Positions 9,420 to 16,717 of a stretch of DNA of 64,000 nt are shown here, piece after piece. The first letter of the stretch is position 1, and each line of letters opens with the position of its first letter. The DNA lies in NCBI GenBank assembly GCA_963697915.1, contig OY969103.1:2666001-2730000 (forward strand), given 5' to 3'. A model generated the notes under the pieces. It did not search any database. It was not told the DNA's origin and saw only the letters and a list, made by a program, of their open reading frames with translations. This DNA comes from VRUE01 sp963697915. GTDB lineage: Bacteria > Actinomycetota > Thermoleophilia > Solirubrobacterales > 70-9. The position numbers and the translations under genes are program-made.

Positions 9420-10028
9420 ATGGAACTCGACAGGCTGAGCCTGGGGGAGAAGATCGCCGCGGGCTCCGCGGTCCTCCTCTTCATATTCATGTTCTTCGAC
9501 TGGTTCGGCGCCGAGGTCTCGAGCGTCACCGGCTTCTCTGGTGAGGTTCCCGGCGGCGGCAACGCCTGGGAGTCGCTCGACATCATTCCGATCTTCCTGA
9601 TGGCGGCGATCGTCGTCGCGCTCGGTGTCGCCGTGATCCGCCTCACCGACGCCGACTTCGAGCCGCCGATCTCGGCCAACGCGGTCGTCGCCGCCCTCGG
9701 CGGGCTCGCCGTGCTGCTGATCGCCTACCGGATCCTCGACGCGCCCGGGGGCGGCGACTTCGGCGGCGTCACCGTCGACACGACGCTGAAGCTGGGGATC
9801 TTCCTGGCCCTGCTCGCCGCCGGCGGGATCGCCTACGGCGGCTACAGCGCGATGCGCGAGGAAGGGATGACCTTCGGCGACGCCGCCGACCGCCTCTCCG
9901 GTGGCGGCGGGGACGGCGAGCCCCCGGCCGGCGGACCGCCGCCGCCGCCTCCTGCTGGCCAGCAACCGCCGGCCCCACCGCAATCACAGAGCCCGCCACC
10001 GCCGCCTCCGCCTCCGCCGGCGCAGTAG
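9420..10028 (+). CDS. membrane protein with Pro-rich tail, unknown function
   Basis: About 202 residues with hydrophobic segments near 13-27 (AGSAVLLFIFMFFDWF), 55-75, 85-105 and 120-140, then a cytosolic or exposed tail dominated by proline, glycine and glutamine (from about residue 160). GGAGGG at 9406-9411 is ideally placed for ATG 9420; GTG 9414 is two codons earlier. A hexamer TAGGGT near 9381 could be the -10 of a leadered transcript. I recognise no family. It sits between folD and the dapF-like gene. Confidence 0.7.
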   Translation: MELDRLSLGEKIAAGSAVLLFIFMFFDWFGAEVSSVTGFSGEVPGGGNAWESLDIIPIFLMAAIVVALGVAVIRLTDADFEPPISANAVVAALGGLAVLLIAYRILDAPGGGDFGGVTVDTTLKLGIFLALLAAGGIAYGGYSAMREEGMTFGDAADRLSGGGGDGEPPAGGPPPPPPAGQQPPAPPQSQSPPPPPPPPPAQ

Positions 10029-10048
10029 GTCCGAATACGCTCCGCGAG

Positions 10049-10894
10049 GTGCGATTCGAGAAATGGCAGGCGCTCGGCAACGACTACCTGATCGTCGAGG
10101 CCGAGGAACTTCCCTGGGAGCTGAGCGCGGCGCGGGTGCGGCTGATCTGCGATCCCCACTTCGGGCTGGGCTCCGACGGCGTGCTGCTGCTCGCGCGCAG
10201 CGATGACCCCGAGCTCGTCGCCGAGCTGCGGATCTTCAACCCCGACGGGTCGGAGGCCGAGCTCTCCGGCAACGGGGCGCGCGAGGCGATCCTCTACCTG
10301 CGCCGCCACGGCTGGACCGAGGCCGAGACCTTCTCGATCAAGACCGTGGCCGGGCCGGTGACGCCGACGATCACCTCGGAGCGGACCTGCTCGGTGGCGA
10401 TGGGCAAGGCCTCGACCAGTTCCAAGGACTTCCCCTCGGGTGGCCCCGACGGGGTCGGCAGGCTGAGCTCCGGCGGGCGCGAGTGGGAGTTCCAGCACGT
10501 CTCGATCGGCAACCCGCAGTGCGCGATCGTCGTCGGCGAGGAGCTCGAGGACCTCGACCTCGGCCAGCTCGGCCCCGGGATCGAAGCCAGCGAGCTCTTC
10601 CCCAACCGCACCAACGTCTCCTTCCTGCGCATCGACGGCAGCCGCGTGCGGGCGCGGATCTTCGAGCGCGGGGTGGGGGAGACGCTCTCCTCGGGCACCG
10701 GCGCCAGCGGCGCCGCGGTGACCGCCTTCCTGCTCGGGGCCCCGAGCCCGATCACGGTCGACCTCGACGGCGGCGAGCTCGAGGTCGAGATCTCCGAGGA
10801 CCTCGACGTCACGCTCAGCGGCTGGGCCGAGCCGATCTGCGCCGGTGAGCTCTCAGCCGAGATGTTGGCGGCGCTGTCCGACCTGGACAGCTAG
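10049..10894 (+). CDS. dapF: diaminopimelate epimerase homologue with altered active site
   Basis: Full-length DapF fold (281 residues): ALGNDYLIVE, GLGSDGVLLL and FNPDGSEAELSGNGAR are in family order. DapF normally epimerises LL-DAP to meso-DAP with two cysteines. Here both are serine: SGNG at Ser73 (usually CGNG) and LSSGTGAS at Ser215 (usually ACGTGA). The usual active-site His of GNPH is Gln157 (GNPQC), while Glu206 (ERGVGE) is kept. An LL-DAP aminotransferase gene follows after 12 bp, tying it to DAP/lysine synthesis. It may be a non-canonical epimerase or may have lost that activity. The symbol denotes homology. Confidence 0.85.
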   Translation: MRFEKWQALGNDYLIVEAEELPWELSAARVRLICDPHFGLGSDGVLLLARSDDPELVAELRIFNPDGSEAELSGNGAREAILYLRRHGWTEAETFSIKTVAGPVTPTITSERTCSVAMGKASTSSKDFPSGGPDGVGRLSSGGREWEFQHVSIGNPQCAIVVGEELEDLDLGQLGPGIEASELFPNRTNVSFLRIDGSRVRARIFERGVGETLSSGTGASGAAVTAFLLGAPSPITVDLDGGELEVEISEDLDVTLSGWAEPICAGELSAEMLAALSDLDS

Positions 10895-10906
10895 ATTTCC
10901 GCGCCC

Positions 10907-12076
10907 GTGGCGATAGCCGATCCCTCAAAGCGCCTGGAGGCGATGCCTCCGTACATGTTCCAGGAGCTGGAGCGCCGCATCGCCGACAAGCGTGCCGCCG
11001 GCATCGACGTGATCAGCCTCGGCATCGGCGATCCCGACGAACCGACCTACCCGCACATCGTCAGCGCGATGCAGGAGGCGGTCGCCGACCCCGCCACGCA
11101 CCAGTACCCGAGCAACCGCGGCCGCGACGACTTCCGCGAGGCCTTCGCCAGCTTCTACGACCGGCGCTTCGGGGTTGAGATCGACCCCGGCAGCGAGGTG
11201 ATTCCGGCGATCGGCGCCAAGGAGTGCATCTACAACCTCTGTTTCGCCTTCCTCGACCCGGGCGGCGTGGCACTCGCCTCCGACCCCGGCTACCCGGTCT
11301 ACACCGGCGGTCCGATCCTCGCCGGGGCGACGCCGGAGCTGCTGCCGCTGGTCCCCGAGCTGGGCTTCGCCCCCGACCTCGGCGCGGTCCCGGCCGAGGT
11401 CGCGGCGAAGGCGCGGTTGATGTTCATCAACTACCCCAACAACCCGACCGGGGCGACCGTCCCCGAGGGCTTCTTCGAGCTGGTCGTCTCCTTCGCTCGC
11501 GAGCACGAGATCCTCGTCGTCCACGACAACGCCTACTCGGAGACGACCTACGAGGGCTACGTGGCGCCGAGCTTCCTCGCCACGCCGGGCGCCAAGGAGG
11601 TCGGGGTCGAGGTCTTCTCGCTCTCCAAGGGCTACAACATGACCGGCTGGCGCTGCGCGGCGATCCTCGGCAACGCCGAGGCCGTGCAGACCTACTGGCG
11701 GCTGAAGACCAACGTCGACTCCGGCCTCTACGAGGCCGTGCAGGTGGCTGGCGTCGCGGCGCTGCAGGGCCCCGAGGGGCCGCTGCGACGGATGAACGAG
11801 ACCTACGTCCGCCGTCGCGACCTGGTCGTCTCGGCGCTGCGCGAGATCGGCGTCGAGGTCAACGCCCCGAAGGGCACGATCTACGTCTGGGCACCGGTCC
11901 CCGAGGGCCACACCTCGACCTCCTTCGCCGAGCTGGTCCTCGAAGAGGCGGCGGTCGTCGTCTCACCGGGCTCGATGTACGGGCCGAGCGGCGAGGGCTT
12001 CTTCCGCATCGCCCTCACCACCCCCGACGACCGCATCACCGAGGCGGTCGAGCGGATGCGCGAGCACCTGGCCTGA
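10907..12076 (+). CDS. dapL: LL-diaminopimelate aminotransferase-like (class I/II)
   Basis: PLP fold-type I aminotransferase of 389 residues, resembling the DapL branch that turns tetrahydrodipicolinate directly into LL-DAP with glutamate. Visible are VISLGIGDPDEPTYP, INYPNNPTGA, the PLP lysine in SLSKGYNMTGWR (Lys241) and the C-terminal arginine in FFRIALTTP. A GTG start follows the dapF-like stop by 12 bp, so the two form one transcript. Other aminotransferases of this class (aspartate, alanine) share the fold; the neighbour favours DapL. Confidence 0.8.
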   Translation: MAIADPSKRLEAMPPYMFQELERRIADKRAAGIDVISLGIGDPDEPTYPHIVSAMQEAVADPATHQYPSNRGRDDFREAFASFYDRRFGVEIDPGSEVIPAIGAKECIYNLCFAFLDPGGVALASDPGYPVYTGGPILAGATPELLPLVPELGFAPDLGAVPAEVAAKARLMFINYPNNPTGATVPEGFFELVVSFAREHEILVVHDNAYSETTYEGYVAPSFLATPGAKEVGVEVFSLSKGYNMTGWRCAAILGNAEAVQTYWRLKTNVDSGLYEAVQVAGVAALQGPEGPLRRMNETYVRRRDLVVSALREIGVEVNAPKGTIYVWAPVPEGHTSTSFAELVLEEAAVVVSPGSMYGPSGEGFFRIALTTPDDRITEAVERMREHLA

Positions 12077-12077
12077 G

Positions 12078-12923
12078 TCAGGCCGCGCCGGCGCGCTCTT
12101 CGCGCTTGCGCCAGTAACGGTCGAGGCCGCGCCACTGGTACTCGGGCGGCACGCACTGGAGCATCTCCTCGGCGGCCTCGGGATTCGACGCGGCGGCGGC
12201 GACGCGCGCCCGGTGGCGGCGCTCGTACTCCTCCTCGGGGAGCTCGCGGGCGAGCCGCGCCTCCTCGCGCAGGCGCTCGCGCACCGCCGCCAGGTGCTCG
12301 GCCGGCTGCTCGACGGCGCCGAAGTGGGTGAGCGCGAGGCGCTCCGGGCTCCAGCTCTCGACCGTGCTGATCGAGTCTTCCCAGAGCTCGACGTCGATGT
12401 CGGGCGGCGGCGTCGGCGGCACGACCAGGTTGGCGCCCTCGATCGAGGCGGCGGCGACGTCGCCGACGAAGGCGGTGCCGCTCTCCTCGTGCAGGTAGCA
12501 GACGTGGTGGGAGGCGTGGCCGGGAGTGTAGGCGACGCGCATGCCGAGCACGCTCTCACCGCCGCCGAGCGCCTTCACGTTGGCCTCCGGGACCGGCACG
12601 ATGTCACCCCAGAGGCGGCCCATCTCGTCGCCGTAGAGGCGCTCGGCGCTGCCCAGCAGGCGCGAGGGGTCGATCACGTGGGGGGCGCCGCGCTCGTGGA
12701 CGTAGACCTCGAGCTCGGGCCAGCGCCGCACCAGAGCGCCGGTCGCCCCCGCGTGGTCGAGGTGGATGTGGGTGAGCAGGACGGCCCGCGGCTCGGCGGC
12801 GCCGAGCCCCTCGAGCACCGTCGGCAGCGAGCACTCCGGCCCCGGGTCGACCAGCAGGTCGCCGACCTGCCAGCAGCCGATCACGTGCGGCCGCCCGAGG
12901 TGCATCGTGTCGATGACGCGCAT
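12078..12923 (-). CDS. metallo-beta-lactamase-fold hydrolase
   Basis: MBL-fold protein of 281 residues with the metal motif THIHLDHAG (near 51-59), a later metal His in TPGHASHH and Asp in FVGDVAAA. Such enzymes hydrolyse thioesters, lactones or similar in the cytosol. The C-terminal 70 residues are charged and helical, ending in WRKREERAGAA. It is transcribed after the epimerase gene (12 bp gap) and convergent with the aminotransferase. Substrate unknown. Confidence 0.85.
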   Translation of the reverse strand: MRVIDTMHLGRPHVIGCWQVGDLLVDPGPECSLPTVLEGLGAAEPRAVLLTHIHLDHAGATGALVRRWPELEVYVHERGAPHVIDPSRLLGSAERLYGDEMGRLWGDIVPVPEANVKALGGGESVLGMRVAYTPGHASHHVCYLHEESGTAFVGDVAAASIEGANLVVPPTPPPDIDVELWEDSISTVESWSPERLALTHFGAVEQPAEHLAAVRERLREEARLARELPEEEYERRHRARVAAAASNPEAAEEMLQCVPPEYQWRGLDRYWRKREERAGAA

Positions 12924-12935
12924 CGCCGGATCCTG

Positions 12936-13937
12936 TCAGGAGACGGCGGGGGAGGGGAAGCGGGCGTCGGCCTCCATCGTCTGCCGCATGCCCTCCTCCA
13001 TGCCGCGCGGCGCGTAGCCGAGCTCGCGGCTGGCCTTCTCGTGACTGGCCCAGAAGGTGACCCCGTCGGCGGAGGAGATCAGCTCGCGCAGGTTGGGCGG
13101 CTGACCCATCACTTTGCCGACGACCGGCCCGAACGGCGCCATCGCCTTGATCAGCGGCGTCGGCACGGCGTGCCGGGGCGCCTTGCGGCCGCTGAGGTGG
13201 GCGACGATCTCGATCGCGTCGCGCATCGTCGTCACCGGTCCGCTGAGCACGTAGTCCTCGCCGACCTTGCCCTTGTCGAGCGCCAGCAGGATGCCGCCGG
13301 CGATGTCGGAGACGTGGGTGAGGCAGATGCCGAGCTCGGGGAAGGGCAGCATCGGCAGCCGGCCGGCGAAGAACTGTTCCATGAGGTCGGCGATCTGCGA
13401 GGTGTCGTCGGGGCCGTAGACGCCGCCGGGCATGACGATCACGCCGGGCAGGCCCTGGTCGTCGATCATCTGCCTGACCAGCCGGTGGGCCTCGAGCTTG
13501 GTCTCCTCGTAGTAGGAGGTGAACTCCTTGCCAGGGTGCACGTAGGACTCATCGACGACCTTGCGGTGGGTGTTGCCGAAGGCGCCGACGGTGGAGACGT
13601 GGACGACCTTGGGCACCGCCGCCTCCAGGGCCGCGACCATCACCCGCTCGGCGCCCGCCACGTTGGCCTCCCACATCGCCGGTCGCTGGCGAGCCGGGAT
13701 GCCGACCTCGTACATCGCGGCCGCGTGGACGACGCCCTCGCAGCCCGCCATGCCGCGCCGCAGCGCCGCCTCGTCGCCGAGGTCGCCGCTGACGATCTCG
13801 CAGCCCAGCGCCCGCAGTCCCTCGGCTTTCTCGGGGCTGCGCGCCAAGCAGACGACCTCGTCGTCACGCCCGCGCAGCTGGCGCGCGACCTCGCCGCCGA
13901 TGAACCCCGTTCCTCCCGTAACGAAGACCTTCACCAC
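12936..13937 (-). CDS. NAD(P)-dependent epimerase/reductase (extended SDR)
   Basis: A 333-residue extended short-chain dehydrogenase. The Rossmann motif is VTGGTGFIGGEVARQL, the catalytic Ser/Tyr/Lys lie in VHVSTVGAFG and SYYEETKLEA, and SHEKASRELGY is the typical substrate-domain end. It resembles dihydroflavonol reductase-like and hopanoid-associated epimerases. It starts with tandem GTG codons; TAGGCT on the minus strand lies 5 bases upstream. It likely forms a two-gene unit with the MBL hydrolase. Substrate unknown. Confidence 0.85.
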   Translation of the reverse strand: MVKVFVTGGTGFIGGEVARQLRGRDDEVVCLARSPEKAEGLRALGCEIVSGDLGDEAALRRGMAGCEGVVHAAAMYEVGIPARQRPAMWEANVAGAERVMVAALEAAVPKVVHVSTVGAFGNTHRKVVDESYVHPGKEFTSYYEETKLEAHRLVRQMIDDQGLPGVIVMPGGVYGPDDTSQIADLMEQFFAGRLPMLPFPELGICLTHVSDIAGGILLALDKGKVGEDYVLSGPVTTMRDAIEIVAHLSGRKAPRHAVPTPLIKAMAPFGPVVGKVMGQPPNLRELISSADGVTFWASHEKASRELGYAPRGMEEGMRQTMEADARFPSPAVS

Positions 13938-13968
13938 GGCAAAGCCTATCCGGCTTTTTGCCTCCCCC

Positions 13969-13981
13969 TACAATCGGCCGG
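13969..13981 (+). promoter_or_regulatory. leaderless -10 element of hflX
   Basis: TACAAT at 13969-13974 is followed by 7 bases and GTG 13982, placing the expected transcription start at the start codon. This supports GTG 13982 over TTG 13958. Confidence 0.6.
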
Positions 13982-15304
13982 GTGGAGCGATCGCGAAGCG
14001 GACGCAGCTCAACGGCGCGCAGCAGCGCCAACGGCGCCGGGCTCTCCAACAGCCGGGCGCGTCAGCGTGCGCTGACGATCGGCGTCGTCGACGGGCGCGA
14101 GCAGGGCGACCCTCTGGCCGAGCTGAAGGAGCTGCTGCGCACCGCCCGGGTGGCGACGGCCGGTGAGCTGGTCCAGCAGCGCGAGGCGCCCGACCCCGAC
14201 CGCTACTTCGGGCGCGGCAAACTGGCCGAGCTGAAGGAGGAGGTCAAGCGCTGCGGGGCCAACGTGGTCGCCTGCGACGACGAGCTGGCGCCGCGCCAGG
14301 AACGCAACCTCGAGGCCTTTCTCGACGTGCCGGTGATCGACCGCACCGCGGTGATCCTCGACATCTTCGCCGACCACGCCCACTCCGCCGAGGGCAAGCT
14401 GCAGGTCGAGCTGGCCCAGCTCGAATACAACATGGCGCGCATGCGGGGGCTGTGGACCCATCTCGACCGGCTCGGGGTCGGCGGGGTCGGTACCCGTGGC
14501 CCCGGCGAGACCCAGATCGAGACCGACCGCCGCCTGGCGCGCAACCGGATCGCCGCCCTGCGCCGCCGGCTCGAGCGGCTGGAGGGCAACCGCAGCACGA
14601 TGCGGGCACGGCGCGAGAGCTCCTCGCTGCCTCGGGTCGCCCTCGCCGGCTACACCAACGCCGGCAAGTCGACTCTGCTCAACGCGCTGACCGGGGCCGA
14701 GGTCGGCGTCGGGGACAGGCTCTTCCACACCCTCGACCCGACCACGCGCAGCGCCGAGATCGCCGGCCGCGACTACCTCTTCACCGACACCGTCGGCTTC
14801 ATCGAGAAGCTGCCCCACCAGCTGGTCGAGGCCTTCAAGGCGACGCTCGAGGAGACGGTCCTCGCCGACCTGCTGCTGCAGGTTGTCGAGGTGGCGGCGC
14901 CGGCCGAGCGCCGGTTTGCCGACCTCGAGGCGGTCGACGCGGTGCTGGCGGAGATCGGCGCCGGCGAGAAGCCGCGCCTGCTCGTCCTCAACAAGGCCGA
15001 CCTGCTCGACGAGGGCGAGCGCGAGGAGGCGCTGTCCCACCACCCGGGCGCGGTGCTGGTCTCGGCGCTGAGCGGCGAGGGGATCGAGGAGCTGCGCGAG
15101 CGGCTCGAGGGGGCCTTCGAGGACACCCTCGCCGAGGTCGACCTGCTCGTCCCCTACAGCGAGGGCGCCCGCCTGCACGAGCTGCACGAGCTGGCCGGCG
15201 ACCTGGAGCGGACCGAGCGCGAGGACGGGGTTCTCGTGCGGGCCAAGGTGCCGCGGGCCGAGCTGCACCGGTTCGACGATCTTCGGGCCGCCGACGCCGC
15301 TTAG
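13982..15304 (+). CDS. hflX: ribosome-associated GTPase HflX
   Basis: HflX splits stalled or hibernating ribosomes. The N-terminal HflX domain includes DRYFGRGKLAELKEE and GRGPGETQIETDRR-like sequence (TRGPGETQIETDRRLARNRI region, near 175-195). The G domain has G1 GYTNAGKST, G3 DTVGFIEKLPHQLVEAFK and G4 NKAD. About 440 residues, with a poorly conserved basic first 30 residues. The start is chosen from the adjacent -10 element. The gene stands alone between a divergent epimerase and the secreted protein gene. Confidence 0.93.
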   Translation: MERSRSGRSSTARSSANGAGLSNSRARQRALTIGVVDGREQGDPLAELKELLRTARVATAGELVQQREAPDPDRYFGRGKLAELKEEVKRCGANVVACDDELAPRQERNLEAFLDVPVIDRTAVILDIFADHAHSAEGKLQVELAQLEYNMARMRGLWTHLDRLGVGGVGTRGPGETQIETDRRLARNRIAALRRRLERLEGNRSTMRARRESSSLPRVALAGYTNAGKSTLLNALTGAEVGVGDRLFHTLDPTTRSAEIAGRDYLFTDTVGFIEKLPHQLVEAFKATLEETVLADLLLQVVEVAAPAERRFADLEAVDAVLAEIGAGEKPRLLVLNKADLLDEGEREEALSHHPGAVLVSALSGEGIEELRERLEGAFEDTLAEVDLLVPYSEGARLHELHELAGDLERTEREDGVLVRAKVPRAELHRFDDLRAADAA

Positions 15305-15506
15305 GCGTCGGGCGCACGAATCGGCGCGCTCGCGGATCTATCGCTCGCCGTTTGCAGAGCTAACCGAGCTCGGTATTGAGTACTGGCTAAGCCACCGAGC
15401 CACCGCTGAACCATTGTGTCTCCTGTGCTGTCGGTTGGGGCGCCCCGTAAAGCGGGGCCGGCGTCGGTGTCAAGCAGCGGCGCCGCACCAATCGAAAGGA
15501 GCAAGG
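15305..15506 (+). promoter_or_regulatory. leader region of the secreted-protein gene
   Basis: About 200 bases without a gene. It holds a hairpin GCCCCG-TAAAG-CGGGGC at 15442-15458 and a strong ribosome site (GAAAGGAG, 15494-15501) just before ATG 15507. There is no T-run after the hairpin, so it is not an obvious hflX terminator. No riboswitch class was recognised. Confidence 0.4.
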
Positions 15507-16196
15507 ATGAGCCTCAAGGCGAAGGCAGTGGGGTTGGGCCTGCTGGCCGCGCTCGCGGTCGCAACGGTGGGGGTGATATCGGCCTCGGCAGAGGGAGTGG
15601 GGCACATCACCTCCGACGCCGCCGGCCCGTGGACCGCCCTCAAAGGAACTCAGGTTGGGCCACTGGGTGAAAATGAGGTCATCGACGACGAAATGCAAAT
15701 GGCCACAACATGCGCGACGGCAAAAGCGACCGCTGTCATGGACGCCTCAACAGAGACCGCTCTCACAGCTGTTGCTGAAATGGCCGATTGCGAAACCACA
15801 GAGGGCTTTTCAATCACCATCGAAATGAATGGGTGCACCGGCCTGGTGACAATCGGAAACGAACCAGAAACCCAACACCAGGCAGGGCAGTTGGAGTGTC
15901 CGGCCGGCAAAACAGTGCGAATCGTGACCGATCCGCCGATCATCGGCCTTTGCACGATCACATACCCGCCACAGTCTGTTGAAGGTGCAGTTGCGTTGAC
16001 AGGGGTTAAAAATGGCAAACATCACCTTACGCTGGTTGCCACAGCCCAAGGAATCACAGGCATCAGGGAAGAAGTCGGATTCGGCTGCCTGGGAACTGCC
16101 GGGCACACCGAAGCAATCACAGCTTCGGGCAAAGCAACAGTTGAGGGTTTCGACACAAATGGAGAACGCGTCAACATCACAGTGACAGGATCGTGA
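15507..16196 (+). CDS. secreted protein, unknown function, Cys-patterned
   Basis: 229 residues with a Sec signal peptide (MSLKAKAVGLGLLAALAVAT, probable cleavage after SASA near residue 29). The mature protein is threonine/valine-rich with six spaced cysteines (TTCATA, ADCETT, MNGCTG, LECPAG, GLCTIT, GFGCLG), suggesting a disulfide-stabilised beta fold. I recall similar secreted proteins with NGC and CPAGK motifs in multiple copies in Solirubrobacterales genomes; this is memory, not a search. GC content is clearly lower than the neighbours (32 of 60 bases at 15661-15720). The ribosome site GAAAGGAG fixes the start. Confidence 0.8.
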   Translation: MSLKAKAVGLGLLAALAVATVGVISASAEGVGHITSDAAGPWTALKGTQVGPLGENEVIDDEMQMATTCATAKATAVMDASTETALTAVAEMADCETTEGFSITIEMNGCTGLVTIGNEPETQHQAGQLECPAGKTVRIVTDPPIIGLCTITYPPQSVEGAVALTGVKNGKHHLTLVATAQGITGIREEVGFGCLGTAGHTEAITASGKATVEGFDTNGERVNITVTGS

Positions 16197-16202
16197 AGCA
16201 AT

Positions 16203-16255
16203 GAGCGCCGATCCCCGGGCTGGATCGGCGCTCAACCTCGCTGGAGACCCTCCAG
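16203..16255 (+). terminator. tandem hairpins after the secreted-protein gene
   Basis: A perfect 12-bp stem GAGCGCCGATCC (16203-16214) / GGATCGGCGCTC (16222-16233) has a 7-base loop. A second hairpin CTGGAG-ACC-CTCCAG lies at 16241-16255. Neither has a U-run. The first begins 6 bases after the stop codon, so a terminator or mRNA-stabilising element is likely. Confidence 0.6.
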
Positions 16256-16273
16256 TCCCATGCGGATTCGCTG

Positions 16274-16285
16274 TAGGGTGCGACC
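16274..16285 (+). promoter_or_regulatory. leaderless -10 element of dut
   Basis: TAGGGT at 16274-16279 is separated by 6 bases from GTG 16286; no ribosome site is present. Confidence 0.6.
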
Positions 16286-16717
16286 GTGGAGCTACGGGTC
16301 GCGAAGCTGAAGGATGAGGCGGTTGTGCCGACGCGGGCGCATGCCGGGGATGCGGGGGTGGATCTCTACTCCTGCGAGGCGGCGCACCTGGGGCCGGGGG
16401 AGCGGTGGAGCGTTGGGACCGGGGTTGCCCTGGAGATTCCGCCGGGCCACGCGGGGCTGCTGCTGCCGCGCTCGGGGTTGGCGCGGGACCACGGGATCGC
16501 CCTGGTCAACAGCCCGGGGCTGATCGACGCCGGCTACCGCGGCGAAGTGCGGGTGCTGCTGCTCAACACCGACCCGGCCGAGACCTTCCGGGTCGAGTCC
16601 GGCGAGCGGATCGCGCAGCTGGTCATCACGCCGGTCGCCCTCGCCGAGCCGGTCGCGGTCGCCGAGCTCACCGGGACCACCCGCGGCGACGGCGGCTTCG
16701 GCTCCAGCGGCCGCTAG
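16286..16717 (+). CDS. dut: dUTP diphosphatase
   Basis: Hydrolyses dUTP to dUMP and pyrophosphate, keeping uracil out of DNA. The trimeric-dUTPase motifs are AGDAGVDLYS (1), PRSGLARDHGI (2), NSPGLIDAGYRGEV (3, catalytic Asp), GERIAQLVI (4) and TRGDGGFGSSGR (5). 143 residues, standard length. The GTG start is leaderless. Its TAG shares the 4-base sequence CTAG with the stop of the convergent RTX-like gene. Confidence 0.95.
   Translation: MELRVAKLKDEAVVPTRAHAGDAGVDLYSCEAAHLGPGERWSVGTGVALEIPPGHAGLLLPRSGLARDHGIALVNSPGLIDAGYRGEVRVLLLNTDPAETFRVESGERIAQLVITPVALAEPVAVAELTGTTRGDGGFGSSGR

Noticed and set aside
15305..15506. ydaO-type (c-di-AMP) riboswitch before the secreted-protein gene
   Set aside because: The conserved sequence blocks of that class were not found; only a simple hairpin is visible.
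16203..16255. Tandem hairpins as a riboswitch for dut
   Set aside because: dut has a leaderless -10 directly before its GTG, so the hairpins are upstream of its transcript.
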